This document shows positions 52,301-61,049 of a stretch of 64,000 bases of DNA, one piece after another. Under the pieces are notes generated by a model that was given only the letters and a program-made list of their open reading frames with translations, was not told the DNA's origin and searched no databases. How positions within the stretch are numbered: the stretch's first letter is position 1; every line of letters begins with the position of its first letter. The position numbers and the translations under genes are program-made. The stretch spans positions 1 to 64,000 of the forward strand of contig NZ_FNJH01000003.1 of NCBI RefSeq assembly GCF_900103225.1. The letters run 5' to 3'. The stretch comes from Pseudomonas congelans (GTDB lineage Bacteria; Pseudomonadota; Gammaproteobacteria; Pseudomonadales; Pseudomonadaceae).

Positions 52301-53213
52301 CGAGGCGAGCCAGGCCGCGCTGGCCGTGCCACAAACCGCGAAAAGCCAGCAGCCGGTGCAGGCCAAGGCTTTCGCTGCGGTGGCGCAGAAAACCCAGCAG
52401 AACATCGCCGGGCTGTCGATGACGGTTTATCCGGCGCTGGTCGAAGAGGGCGGCGCGGTCAAGGAAGGCCGGTTCTCGACCCAGGCCGAGGCCGAGTATC
52501 AGCATCGCCGTGCCTTGCAGCGTTTGCTGTTGCAGCAGTTGGCCGAGCCCGCCAAGTTTCTGCGCAACAAATTGCCGGGGCAGACCGAGCTGGCCTTGCT
52601 GCATCGCGAACTGGGGCGCATCGATGCGTTGATCGAAGACATCCTGCTGGCCAGCCTCGACAGCTGCGTGCTGGAAGGTGAAGCCGAGCTGCCGCGCGAC
52701 GGTGCCGGTCTGCTGTCGCTGGCTGAGCGCAAGCGCGCCGACTGGACCGAGCATGCCGAGCGGCTTGCAAAGCTGACGCTGGAAATTCTCAAGCTTTGGC
52801 ACGGTCTGCAAAAGCGCTTCAAAGGCAAGATTGATCTGTCCCAGGCCGTGGCGCTCAACGACATCAAGGCGCAACTGAGCAAGCTGGTGTACCCCGGATT
52901 CGTCCGTGAGACCCCGGCGGTATGGCTCAAGGAACTGCCGCGTTACCTGAAAGCCATCGAGATGCGCCTGGAAAAACTGCCGGCTCAGGTGCAGAAGGAC
53001 CGGGTGTGGAGCATCGAACTGGCAGGTCTGTGGGCGCAATATCAGGCACGCGCCGACAAGCACGCTCAAGAGGGCAAGCGCGACCCGGAACTGGCGCTGT
53101 ACCGCTGGTGGATGGAGGAATACCGCGTCTCGCTGTTCGCCCAGCAACTGGGCACGAAAATGCCGGTGTCGGACAAACGGTTGAGCAAGCAGTGGAGTCA
53201 GGTGGAGAGCTGA
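49302..53213 (+). CDS. hrpA: ATP-dependent RNA helicase HrpA
   Basis: A 1,303-aa DEAH-box helicase. GETGSGKT at 95-102, DEAH at 193-196, SAT in IITSATID, and motif VI QRKGRCGR. The C-terminal half carries the HA2, OB and DUF3418 domains found only in bacterial HrpA. It is linked to mRNA processing and rescue of collided ribosomes. The start MTEESPSIDQ is chosen because it gives the usual HrpA length; the ribosome site is weak, and 33 further upstream codons are in frame but read as noise. Confidence 0.94.
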   Translation: MTEESPSIDQLLKNLDQAMISERHRLRRQLHDLRKKPDEAKLAQWVARVQASCAQVTARRESVPAIRYDDNLPIAAKRDEIKEALLKHQVLIIAGETGSGKTTQLPKICLEIGRGQHGLIGHTQPRRIAARSVASRVAEEIGTPLGALVGYQVRFEDQSDSNTLIKLMTDGILLAETQHDRFLERYDTIIVDEAHERSLNIDFLLGYLKTLLPRRPDLKVIITSATIDLQRFSEHFNDAPVIEVSGRTFPVDVWYRPLTSEQDEDGNSVEEDLTVDQAILATLDELAAFERSERKSPGDVLVFLPGEREIRDAAEVLRKAQLRHTEILPLYARLSPAEQQRIFQSHPGRRVVLATNVAETSLTVPGIRYVIDTGTARISRYSYRAKVQRLPIEAVSQASANQRKGRCGRVEPGLCVRLYSEEDFNGRPEFTDPEILRTNLAAVILQMLHLRLGEITDFPFIEPPDGKAISDGFNLLQELSAVNRENQLTLLGRQLARLPVDPRMGRMLLEAAKQGSLQEVLIVASAMSVQDVRERPPERQQAADQAHAQWKDADSDFAGMVNLWRGFEEQRQTLTASPLRNWCRRNFLNYLRLREWRDSHRQLSLICRDLQLTVNKDPADYPKFHKAILSGLLSQIGQKTDEGDYLGARQRRFWIHPSSGLGKKRPQWLMTAELVETTKLYARMVAKIDSDWIEPLAGHLIKKNHFEPHWEKKRGQVVAFEQITLFGLIVVGRRPVHFGPIDPVISRELFIREGLVRGDILSRAKCLSANTRLLEQLDELEAKARRRDILADEDTLYSFYEARIPAEIHQTATFDSWYKTESQKNPQLLIMREEDVLAREASEVTAAQYPDTLRLGDLSLSLSYHFEPNHPRDGVTLRVPAPLLLSLPAERLEWLVPGLLETKCIALVRNLPKAVRKNFVPVPDFIKAALQRMTFGEGSLPQALGRELLRMTGVRVSDEAWVEAAQQLEGHLKMNLEIVDGSGKFLGEGRDLAELTARFAEASQAALAVPQTAKSQQPVQAKAFAAVAQKTQQNIAGLSMTVYPALVEEGGAVKEGRFSTQAEAEYQHRRALQRLLLQQLAEPAKFLRNKLPGQTELALLHRELGRIDALIEDILLASLDSCVLEGEAELPRDGAGLLSLAERKRADWTEHAERLAKLTLEILKLWHGLQKRFKGKIDLSQAVALNDIKAQLSKLVYPGFVRETPAVWLKELPRYLKAIEMRLEKLPAQVQKDRVWSIELAGLWAQYQARADKHAQEGKRDPELALYRWWMEEYRVSLFAQQLGTKMPVSDKRLSKQWSQVES

Positions 53214-53243
53214 TCCGCTGCTTCACGCCGCGAAGTAAATCGT

Positions 53244-53277
53244 CGCTATCGGGCCTATATTCATTGGCCCGATAGCG
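53244..53277 (+). terminator. Hairpin after hrpA
   Basis: CGCTATCGGGCC TATATTCATT GGCCCGATAGCG, a perfect 12-bp stem 30 bp past the stop. No T-run follows (CCAAAACC), so it may be a transcript-end structure rather than an efficient terminator. Confidence 0.6.
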
Positions 53278-53454
53278 CCAAAACCGGGCTCTGTGGCACA
53301 CTCCGCGCCTGTCTTCACCGTGTCATGAAATGCTGCTCCCGATTGCGGGCAGCTTTTACAGTCGCACTGGTACGGGGGTCCCAGAAAGCAGTGGGCCTCC
53401 AGCTGCCGTGCCTGAGCAGGTCATTACCTGCAACCCAATAAGAGAGGAACGACC

Positions 53455-54576
53455 GTGCACAACGTCGTCATCAGCGGCACAGGCCTGTTTACCCCGGCCA
53501 ACAGCATCTCCAACGAAGAGCTGGTGCAGTCTTTCAATGCCTATGTTGCACAGTTCAACAGCGATAACGCCGCCGCCATCGAACGTGGTGAAGTGCAGGC
53601 GCTGAGTGAATCCAGCGCCGCTTTCATCGAAAAGGCTTCGGGTATCAAAAGCCGCTTCGTCATGGACAAGCAGGGCATTCTCGATCCGCAGCGCATGAAG
53701 CCCAACCTGCCGGAGCGCAGCAATGACGAATGGTCGATCCTCTGTGAGATGGGTGTAGCTGCCGCCAGGCAGGCGCTGCAACGCGCGGGCAAAACCGCTG
53801 CCGACATCGACGGTGTCATCGTTGCCTGCTCCAACCTGCAGCGGGCCTACCCGGCGATCTCCATCGAGATTCAGCAGGCGCTGGGTGTCGCCGGTTACGG
53901 GTTTGACATGAACGTAGCCTGCTCGTCGGCCACCTTCGGCATTCAGGCGGCCTGCAACAGCGTACAACTGGGTCAGGCCCGCGCCTTGCTGGTGATCAGC
54001 CCGGAAATCTGCACCGCACACCTTAATTTCCGTGACCGTGACAGCCACTTCATCTTTGGTGACGGCGCCACTGCGGTGGTGGTCGAGCGTGCCGACCTTG
54101 CCACGTCGCCGCACCAGTTCGATATCGTCAGCACCCGGCTGCTGACCCAGTTCTCCAACAACATCCGCAACAATTTCGGCTTCCTCAACCGTACCGCGGA
54201 GGAGGGCCAGAACGCGCCGGACAAGCTCTTCGTGCAGGAAGGCCGCAAGGTCTTCCGCGAGGTCTGCCCGATGGTCGCCGAGCTGGTCGCTGCGCATTTG
54301 CAGGACAACGGCATCAACATCACCGACGTCAAACGCTTCTGGCTGCATCAGGCCAACCTGAGCATGAACCATCTGATCGTCAAGAAGCTGCTGGGCCGCG
54401 ACGCGACGGTCGAAGAAGCGCCGGTGATTCTCGACACCTACGGCAATACCAGCTCGGCGGGTTCGGTGATTGCGTTTCACACCTATCAGGATGACTTGCC
54501 GCAAGGCGCGCTGGCGGTACTCAGTTCGTTTGGCGCCGGTTATTCGATCGGCAGCGTGATCCTGCGCAAGCGCTGA
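53455..54576 (+). CDS. Beta-ketoacyl-ACP synthase III-like thiolase-fold enzyme
   Basis: A 373-aa KASIII-type enzyme starting at GTG with AGGA 7 bases upstream. Catalytic triad C156 (NVACSSATFG), H298 (WLHQANLSMN) and N331 (GNTSSAG). It is longer than housekeeping FabH (about 320 aa), with an insertion at about 35-55. Resembles PA3286 of P. aeruginosa, reported to condense a beta-oxidation-derived acyl-CoA with malonyl-ACP, linking degradation to fatty acid synthesis. Its place close to the fadD pair and MaoC supports a lipid shunt. Single-gene unit. Confidence 0.88.
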   Translation: MHNVVISGTGLFTPANSISNEELVQSFNAYVAQFNSDNAAAIERGEVQALSESSAAFIEKASGIKSRFVMDKQGILDPQRMKPNLPERSNDEWSILCEMGVAAARQALQRAGKTAADIDGVIVACSNLQRAYPAISIEIQQALGVAGYGFDMNVACSSATFGIQAACNSVQLGQARALLVISPEICTAHLNFRDRDSHFIFGDGATAVVVERADLATSPHQFDIVSTRLLTQFSNNIRNNFGFLNRTAEEGQNAPDKLFVQEGRKVFREVCPMVAELVAAHLQDNGINITDVKRFWLHQANLSMNHLIVKKLLGRDATVEEAPVILDTYGNTSSAGSVIAFHTYQDDLPQGALAVLSSFGAGYSIGSVILRKR

Positions 54577-54591
54577 TCGCGTGCGACGGGC

Positions 54592-54612
54592 AGCGCTCTT
54601 GAGACGAGCGCT
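54592..54612 (+). terminator. Hairpin after the KASIII-like gene
   Basis: AGCGCTC TTGAGAC GAGCGCT, seven-bp stem 16 bp past the stop, without a T-run. It separates this gene from the giant toxin gene. Confidence 0.45.
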
Positions 54613-54696
54613 ACCTGTCATATCCCGTTATGTCATGTGCAGGCCATTGGGTCTTTATCGTGTTGGCTATCCACAAAGCCATTAGCGGTATCGACC

Positions 54697-57600
54697 ATGT
54701 ACACCCTCCGTTACAACCCCTTTGAAACAATAGAATCGTCTGTTGTACCCGCCTCAGTAACGCCCCGACCGCAGGACTCGGCCCCGTTCGAGGCGGAGCA
54801 TGCCAACACCGAATTCATCAGGCTCAACTTGCCGGACTGGTATGTGGGTGCGCCCACGGCACTGCGCCAGGCGCTGCATGCCAGTCAGCAAGGCGCACGC
54901 CTTTACGCGCAAGCGCTGGAGCCGGTGCGCAACCGACTGTTATCGGCGCAGCAGTTTGCAGCGCCTTTGCTGTCGAAAGCGTTTGTCGAACGTTTCAAGC
55001 TCGACCTGGACGTTGAAGCCTTTCAACTGATGACCTGGCGCTACGACAAAACCTGGAACCCGGCCCCGCTCGAGCAGACCTTGCTTCAGGCGGCCTTGCA
55101 GAACTTCGCTCCCAGCAACAGAAGCCGCTTCGATCCCTACTCGGCAATCCTGCGTACAGGTGGCCTGCGCTACTGGCTGATCGACAGCGCCCAGCGCCGC
55201 TACAAGGTGGAATACCTTGACCGCCAGGCGATCGATCTCGAGCAGTTCGCTGATTTTTGCCATGAACTGGACTTGGGTCGTCAGTATCAGACCCATCTGG
55301 ACAGTGTGTTCAAGCCACCAGGCCCAGCTGCGCAAGCGGTTGCCAGCGCGTTCATGGACAGCGAGCGGGCTGCCGTAGAGGTGCTTGCGCATATCGCCGT
55401 GATGAAAGGTGATATCACCGAAGCGGCGTACCAGACCCTGCTGGACATGGTGAAGTCCATTGACCAGCTGCGATGGGATGGCAAGGGCGTGCGTTATTGC
55501 CAGCTGCACATGCTCGACACCTACACGTTCCCCGGCTCGCTGTTACAGGGTGCCTTGCTGATACAGCAGGATGGCGCCAAGCCCGATGACGGTCCTTGTC
55601 TGGTCTACCTGCCTTCCGAGCCTTCGCATCCGATCAAACAGTTTGCGTCGCTGCGGGCCTTCAACGCCTGGCTGGTGACGGCGTTGGGCAACGAACACTA
55701 TCGACGCTATTTCAGCCGTTTCGTCAGCCTCGGCCAGGCGCCGGCGTTTTTTACCAAACTGGACGCGCGGCTGTATCCCGCAGGGGATCGCACGCTGGAC
55801 CCCGACGCCGACCTGGTCGTGCAGGCACAGCCCTTCTCGAAACCGCCATTCGAGCGGCTGTACGAGCATTTGCTGGCCAAAACCTATGACGACTCAAAGG
55901 CTATCGCGGTGCCTTCCGCGCAGGTGGACCAGCAGGCTCACGATGCACTGATCGAAAGCCTTGAAAACAATGGCATGAACCTGCTCAACGTGGCCGGGTT
56001 CTTTGTGCCGGTGCTGGGTGAAATCATGTCCGTGGTCGCCCTCTATCAGCTTGCCAGCGAAGCGTTCGTTGCTTACGAAGACTGGAAGCACGATGAAGTC
56101 GAAGACGCCATGCAACATGTCTACGACATCGGCGAAAACGTTGCACAGATGCTGACGGTAGGCGGCGTCGTGGGCGCGGTGAGCGGACTGCAACCCTCGA
56201 TGTTCATCGAAAGCCTGGTGCAACGGCGTGTCGATGGGGCGGTGCGCCTTGGCAAGCCGAGCATCGATGCCTATGCCCATGCGGTCTCTTTGCCCGAGAA
56301 CCTGAGCAGCAACGCCCTTGGGCTTTATGAGCACGATGGCAAGACCTGGCTGCCACTGGACGGCAAGCTTTATCGCATCGAGTCTGATGCGTCCGGCCTC
56401 AACTGGCGCGTCAGGCACCCGCTGAATGAGCGTTCGTACGCGCCGAGGCTCAAGCACAACGGTGCCGGTGCGTGGCGCCATGAGTGGGAAAACCCCATGG
56501 GTTGGGACGAGGTAACGGCATTCAAACGCCTGAACCCGACGTGTCATGCGCTCCCGGAAGAGGACATTCAGAAAGTCCTGCGCATTACCGGCACCCACGA
56601 GGCCTTGCTACGCCAGATACACGTCGAGGGCCTCCAGCCTCCGGCCTTGCTGAATGACGCCATTCAGCGTGTTGAAACAGAACGGCAATTGCACGTCTGT
56701 ATCGAAGCTCTTCAGGCTGACGATGTGTCGCAGGTTCATGTGTCTCATATCGAGCCGTGGCTGAAACTGCTGGTGTCATCACCGCGCTGGCATGAGACCC
56801 GTGGCCTGTTACTGATCGACGCACAAGGGGCGCTGCTGGAATCCTGGAACGCGGGGTCGCAGATGACGCTGTCGTCCCATGTCACAGGGCCGACCGGGCA
56901 CCTCAGTCAAGTGCTCGGCCAGTTGCTGGAAAGTCTGCCCGCCGATGAAGTCACTCGTCTGACCGGGAGCGACAGTGCAGACAAGACCGTTCAACTGCGC
57001 GGTTTCAAACGCTACCTGGCCGATTGCGCCCGGATGCACGTGGGTCGCCTGCTGGATGACGTGCAGGTGCTCAAAGGTCGCAGCAACGACCCGCATGTCC
57101 AGTTGATACAGCGCGACTTCGACAGTCTGCCGAGCAGCGTGGCGCTCGAACTCATCGGCATGGCCAGCGATGCAGACAAAGCGCGAATGACCACGGAAAA
57201 ACGCATCCCTCTGGCGCTTGCCGAGCATGCTCGCGAGTATCAGCAGCAACTGCGGATCAACCGCGCCAACGAAGGTTTCTATCGAGCGGTGAGCGACAAT
57301 CCGGACACACAGGCAGCGGGGCTGGGCATGCTGCAGTACGTGCCAGGCTGGCGGGGTGATGTTTCGATCGATCTGCTGAAGGATTCGCTGGAGGGCGACG
57401 AAATCGCCAGTCTCGACAGCGATCAGGCCGCAGTGCACCGACTGCTGGTCAGCACCGAAGGGGGCGTTCAGTGCTTCGAACCTTCAGGTGAATCGCTCGG
57501 TGAAGTCGATCAGCAATTCTTCCGGGCGTTGCTGCTGGCGCTTCCCGAACAGGTGCAGCTCGACATTCAGCTATCTGCTGGCGCGGATGAGCAGCAATTG

Positions 57601-59592
57601 CGCAGCCTGTTGCGCAATACGGCGGTCGAACGACGTGAGCGCATGGCTGCCGTTCTGCAATTGCAGCCGATCAGGCCGGGTATCAAATGGCCGCAACGCT
57701 TGCCCCATGGTCGTATCGGCTACCCGCTGAGTGGGCGGCTGCGACGTTTCTTTCGTCGCCTGGGCATCGGCGCTTCCAGGCACTCGCCGGAGCTTGCGGT
57801 AAAAAGCTTATACCCTGATTTTTCCGATGCCGAGGTGTCCGGCTTTCTGAGCGCGTTGCGCGCCGAGCACACCGGACCGGCGAGGGAGTTGTCGGGTTTT
57901 GTCAGACAACGATTGAGCAGCCTCGCCGATGAGTTGCGAGCGCTTCAATTGACTCTGGACACCTGGGTCGCAGAAACGCCTTTTTCTGCGTTGCGCAGGC
58001 CGAGGGAGGTCGCCGCGACACGCATTCACGATTGCTGGAAACGCTTGAGCGTTCAGTGCAGAAACTTTCAGGGTGATTTTTTAGGGTACGCGCTCGACCT
58101 GGATAATCTGCGTATCGGGCAACTACCGGATATCACGGCCAACTTCGACCATGTGGCGGTGCTGAAAGCGCGCGCCATGCAGCTTACCGATCCGCAAGCA
58201 GATGCATTATTGAAAAACTTCAATAGATTGCGTTCGCTGAGCCTGGACTTCAATGACCTGCGATCCTTGCCCGCTTCGATAGGGCAAATGCCTCAGCTTG
58301 CAGAGCTGTCCATCAGCCACAATCCGCTGATCTGGACAGAGTCCTCAAACATCGCATTGCAGAACCTGAACCGCCTGGAAATTCTGGACCTGAATTTTTG
58401 CTCGCTCGGCTCGGACGTCCCCATTAACGCGCTGAACTCGCTACGCCTGCTGTTTTTGCGCGGCACGGGCATCAGCACATTGCCGGCGTGGAACTGGCTG
58501 CGGTCTGAGCTGATTCGTATTGATGTGCGTGATAATCGCATCTCGGAAATATCCGTTGATGAACTCGATAACATCGAACGCTCTCTCAGCTCCTCGCGTC
58601 TGCACTTGCATCTGAACGGCAATCCATTGAATTCACCCACGCTGGAGCGCATCCGGTTGTTTCGCGAGGGCAGGCTGCGACCGCGTTGGGGTGTCAGCCA
58701 GAACCTGCGTTCGGTCGAAGCCGGACCTGACAGTGCACCGTGGCTTGCAGGCCTGAATCGTGAGCAGGTGAATGCCCGCACACGGCTGTGGCAAGACCTG
58801 CGCGCGTGCGCCGGGTCCACGGATTTCTTTCAGATGCTGAGCGATCTGACGCACTCGGCCGACTTTTCAAGTAACCGCGACGAGCTGATTGCGCGAGTCT
58901 GGTCGATGATCGAATCCGCTTCCGTAAACGCCGAACTGCGTACCCAGCTTTTCGATCTTGCCGCACACCCGCAGACCTGTGGCGATGGGCTCGCATTGGT
59001 GTTTGGCGACATGGAGGTGCGCGTCCAGGTGTTCTCGATCATGTCATCCACGCCGGAGGCCGCGCAGCCACGCAAGCTGTTCAAGATGACCCGCAGCCTG
59101 GACCGCCTGGATCAGGTTGAGAAAATTGCCCTGCGCGATATTGCGCTTCGTCAGGCAAGCGGCGAAAGGGTCGATGAAGCCGAAGTGCGTCTGGCCTACC
59201 GCGTCGGTCTGCAAGCGCGACTTGAATTGCCCGGTCAGCCGCGAACCATGCTGTTCAGCGCTATTGCCAGAGTGAGCGAAGCGGATTTGCAGGCGGCTTA
59301 CAACGAAATCATCGATCGCGAAACCACCCCTGCGTTTTTCCAGTCGATGATTAGCCGGGAGTTCTGGATGAGTTACCTGGAAATTCGTTACGCCCCGGAG
59401 TTCGAACCGGTCAAGCAGCCTTTCAATCAGCGTTTGTCGGTACTTGATGAGAGGAGCCCGGATCAGCAATCCGATCAACAGTACCTCGAGCAGATTGGCG
59501 TGATCTCCCGTGAGCGTGAGCAGGCGATCAATGAATTCGCGATCAATCTTTCCAGGCAGATTGCGGAGGCGGTGAACATGACGCCTCAATAA
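54697..59592 (+). CDS. Giant toxin/effector with LRRs and NEL-type E3 ubiquitin ligase domain
   Basis: A 1,631-aa protein. The N-terminal two thirds match the dermonecrotic-toxin-like (DUF6543-type) architecture of large Pseudomonas proteins, including the hydrophobic hallmark PVLGEIMSVVALYQLAS near residue 445. Leucine-rich repeats span about 1165-1320 (LRSLSLDFNDLRSLPASIG, LEILDLNFCSLG). The C-terminal about 260 residues form a NEL domain with the CxD motif C1428-G-D1430 in HPQTCGDGLALVF, matching the catalytic CxD of IpaH/SspH ligases. No signal peptide. Upstream has CCACAAA but not the GGAACC half of a HrpL promoter. It would transfer ubiquitin to host proteins if delivered. The ATG at 54697 lacks a good ribosome site; a GTG 20 codons earlier is the alternative. 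Confidence 0.85.
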   Translation: MYTLRYNPFETIESSVVPASVTPRPQDSAPFEAEHANTEFIRLNLPDWYVGAPTALRQALHASQQGARLYAQALEPVRNRLLSAQQFAAPLLSKAFVERFKLDLDVEAFQLMTWRYDKTWNPAPLEQTLLQAALQNFAPSNRSRFDPYSAILRTGGLRYWLIDSAQRRYKVEYLDRQAIDLEQFADFCHELDLGRQYQTHLDSVFKPPGPAAQAVASAFMDSERAAVEVLAHIAVMKGDITEAAYQTLLDMVKSIDQLRWDGKGVRYCQLHMLDTYTFPGSLLQGALLIQQDGAKPDDGPCLVYLPSEPSHPIKQFASLRAFNAWLVTALGNEHYRRYFSRFVSLGQAPAFFTKLDARLYPAGDRTLDPDADLVVQAQPFSKPPFERLYEHLLAKTYDDSKAIAVPSAQVDQQAHDALIESLENNGMNLLNVAGFFVPVLGEIMSVVALYQLASEAFVAYEDWKHDEVEDAMQHVYDIGENVAQMLTVGGVVGAVSGLQPSMFIESLVQRRVDGAVRLGKPSIDAYAHAVSLPENLSSNALGLYEHDGKTWLPLDGKLYRIESDASGLNWRVRHPLNERSYAPRLKHNGAGAWRHEWENPMGWDEVTAFKRLNPTCHALPEEDIQKVLRITGTHEALLRQIHVEGLQPPALLNDAIQRVETERQLHVCIEALQADDVSQVHVSHIEPWLKLLVSSPRWHETRGLLLIDAQGALLESWNAGSQMTLSSHVTGPTGHLSQVLGQLLESLPADEVTRLTGSDSADKTVQLRGFKRYLADCARMHVGRLLDDVQVLKGRSNDPHVQLIQRDFDSLPSSVALELIGMASDADKARMTTEKRIPLALAEHAREYQQQLRINRANEGFYRAVSDNPDTQAAGLGMLQYVPGWRGDVSIDLLKDSLEGDEIASLDSDQAAVHRLLVSTEGGVQCFEPSGESLGEVDQQFFRALLLALPEQVQLDIQLSAGADEQQLRSLLRNTAVERRERMAAVLQLQPIRPGIKWPQRLPHGRIGYPLSGRLRRFFRRLGIGASRHSPELAVKSLYPDFSDAEVSGFLSALRAEHTGPARELSGFVRQRLSSLADELRALQLTLDTWVAETPFSALRRPREVAATRIHDCWKRLSVQCRNFQGDFLGYALDLDNLRIGQLPDITANFDHVAVLKARAMQLTDPQADALLKNFNRLRSLSLDFNDLRSLPASIGQMPQLAELSISHNPLIWTESSNIALQNLNRLEILDLNFCSLGSDVPINALNSLRLLFLRGTGISTLPAWNWLRSELIRIDVRDNRISEISVDELDNIERSLSSSRLHLHLNGNPLNSPTLERIRLFREGRLRPRWGVSQNLRSVEAGPDSAPWLAGLNREQVNARTRLWQDLRACAGSTDFFQMLSDLTHSADFSSNRDELIARVWSMIESASVNAELRTQLFDLAAHPQTCGDGLALVFGDMEVRVQVFSIMSSTPEAAQPRKLFKMTRSLDRLDQVEKIALRDIALRQASGERVDEAEVRLAYRVGLQARLELPGQPRTMLFSAIARVSEADLQAAYNEIIDRETTPAFFQSMISREFWMSYLEIRYAPEFEPVKQPFNQRLSVLDERSPDQQSDQQYLEQIGVISREREQAINEFAINLSRQIAEAVNMTPQ

Positions 59593-59631
59593 GGGATATT
59601 CTTCACCCTGTCTGCCTATCGGGGAACCTGC

Positions 59632-60759
59632 ATGCCTGTTCACGTAATCGACAGCCTCGCCAGCGTCGCGCCTGCCCAGTGGGATGCGCTGGTACCTGGC
59701 AACCAGCCATTCCTGCGGCATGCGTTTCTCAGCTCGCTGGAGGACAGCGGCAGTCTCGGGCCACGATCAGGCTGGCGTGCCGAACATGTGCTGCACTACG
59801 AAAACGATCAGTTGGTGGCGGCGTTGCCGGCCTACCGAAAGTGGCATTCGTATGGCGAGTACGTGTTTGATCACGCCTGGGCAGACGCCTGCCGCCGCGC
59901 CGGCATCGCCTATTACCCCAAGCTGCTGATTGCCGTGCCTTTCAGCCCGGTCGGCGGTTCGCGGATTCTGTCTGCGACGCCTCAGGGCGGCATGGAATTG
60001 CTCAGCGAGCTGCCGGCGTACCTGCAGCGTGAGGGGCTGTCGAGCGCGCACGTGAACTTTACCGATCCGGCGGCCGATGCTTTGCTTGAAACCCAGGAGG
60101 GCTGGCTGCAACGGATCGGTTGCCAGTTTCATTGGCACAATCGTGGCTACCGCGATTTCCAGGACTTTCTGGACGCATTGAGCTCGCGCAAGCGCAAACA
60201 GATGCGCAAGGAACGTGAGCAGGTGGCGGGGCAGGGCATCGAGTTTGAATGGCTCGAAGGCGCGCAGATGAGCGAAGTGCTATGGGACTTCGTCTATGCG
60301 TGCTACTCCAATACCTATGAGGTGCGTGGGCAGGCGCCTTACCTGACGCGTGAGTTCTTCAGCCTGCTGGCCGAGCGCATGCCCGAATCGATCCGTGTGG
60401 TCATTGCGCTGCAGGGCTCACGGCCTGTGGCGATGGCCTTCAGCCTCATTGGTGAAGACAGTTTCTATGGACGCTACTGGGGCTGCCTGGCCGAGTTTGA
60501 CCGGCTGCATTTCGAAACCTGTTTCTACCAGGGTATGGACTACGCCATCGCCCACGGCCTGCAACGATTCGACGCCGGCGCGCAGGGCGAGCACAAACTG
60601 ATCCGCGGCTTCGAACCGCAGATCACCCGTTCGTGGCATTACCTGATGCACCCAGGCCTGAAAGACGCGGTCAGCGAGTTCCTGGAGCAGGAGCGAGTCG
60701 GCGTGATGGCCTATGCCGAGGATGCACGCAGCGCGCTGCCCTATCGGCAGGCGGAGTAA
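59632..60759 (+). CDS. FemAB-like GNAT family acyltransferase (DUF482)
   Basis: A 375-aa cytoplasmic protein of the DUF482/COG3146 family (FemAB/GNAT fold). Patterns: NQPFLRHAFLSSLEDSGSLG near the start, SSRKRKQMRKEREQV in the middle, and GAQGEHKLIRGFEPQITRS near the end. Relatives are annotated as N-acyltransferases of unknown substrate. It follows the giant toxin gene by 40 bp on the same strand, but it is a widespread gene and probably unrelated to it. Confidence 0.85.
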   Translation: MPVHVIDSLASVAPAQWDALVPGNQPFLRHAFLSSLEDSGSLGPRSGWRAEHVLHYENDQLVAALPAYRKWHSYGEYVFDHAWADACRRAGIAYYPKLLIAVPFSPVGGSRILSATPQGGMELLSELPAYLQREGLSSAHVNFTDPAADALLETQEGWLQRIGCQFHWHNRGYRDFQDFLDALSSRKRKQMRKEREQVAGQGIEFEWLEGAQMSEVLWDFVYACYSNTYEVRGQAPYLTREFFSLLAERMPESIRVVIALQGSRPVAMAFSLIGEDSFYGRYWGCLAEFDRLHFETCFYQGMDYAIAHGLQRFDAGAQGEHKLIRGFEPQITRSWHYLMHPGLKDAVSEFLEQERVGVMAYAEDARSALPYRQAE

Positions 60760-60790
60760 CCACCTGGCAGACCTTCAGCGACTGCACCGG

Positions 60791-61034
60791 CCCCTTCGTG
60801 AGCAAGCTCACTCCCACAAGTGCTGCGTACACCCAACCGGCAGGTGGGGTAGCTCGCTGCCCTGAAGATCTAGTTGCCCCTGAAGATCCTGTGGGAGCGA
60901 GCTTGCTCGCGAAGGGGCCAGCAGCCTCCCCATATACACCTGACCGGCCGGCGGGGTAGCGGCTAAATCACTGCCGCTAAAAATCTCGTGGCCCCTGAAG
61001 ATCCTGTGGGAGCGAGCTTGCTCGCGAAGAGGCC
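60791..61034. repeat. Cluster of three Pseudomonas REP hairpins
   Basis: Typical REP sequences at 60791-60819 (reverse, CCCCTTCGTGAGCAAGCTCA), 60890-60919 and 61004-61034 (forward, TGTGGGAGCGAGCTTGCTCG), the last two within a directly repeated about 115-bp stretch (CCCCTGAAGATCCTGTGGGA). This whole gap, 60760-61049, is repeat DNA between convergent genes. REP palindromes commonly protect 3' ends of transcripts. Confidence 0.9.
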
Positions 61035-61049
61035 TGCAGCTTCCCCATA

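Noticed and set aside
54654..54682. Possible HrpL (hrp box) promoter upstream of the giant NEL protein, from CCACAAA near 54670.
   Set aside because: The matching GGAACC half is missing 15-16 bases upstream (only GGGTCT/GGTCTT), so it is not a credible hrp box.
54697..60759. Toxin-immunity pair of the giant NEL protein with the following GNAT gene.
   Set aside because: The GNAT/DUF482 protein is widespread without such toxins and is an enzyme fold; adjacency alone is not evidence of immunity.
60791..61034. CRISPR-like spacing of similar hairpins near the ABC exporter gene.
   Set aside because: Only three REP units in mixed orientation with about 115-bp duplicated flanks, no uniform short repeats or spacers, no cas genes.
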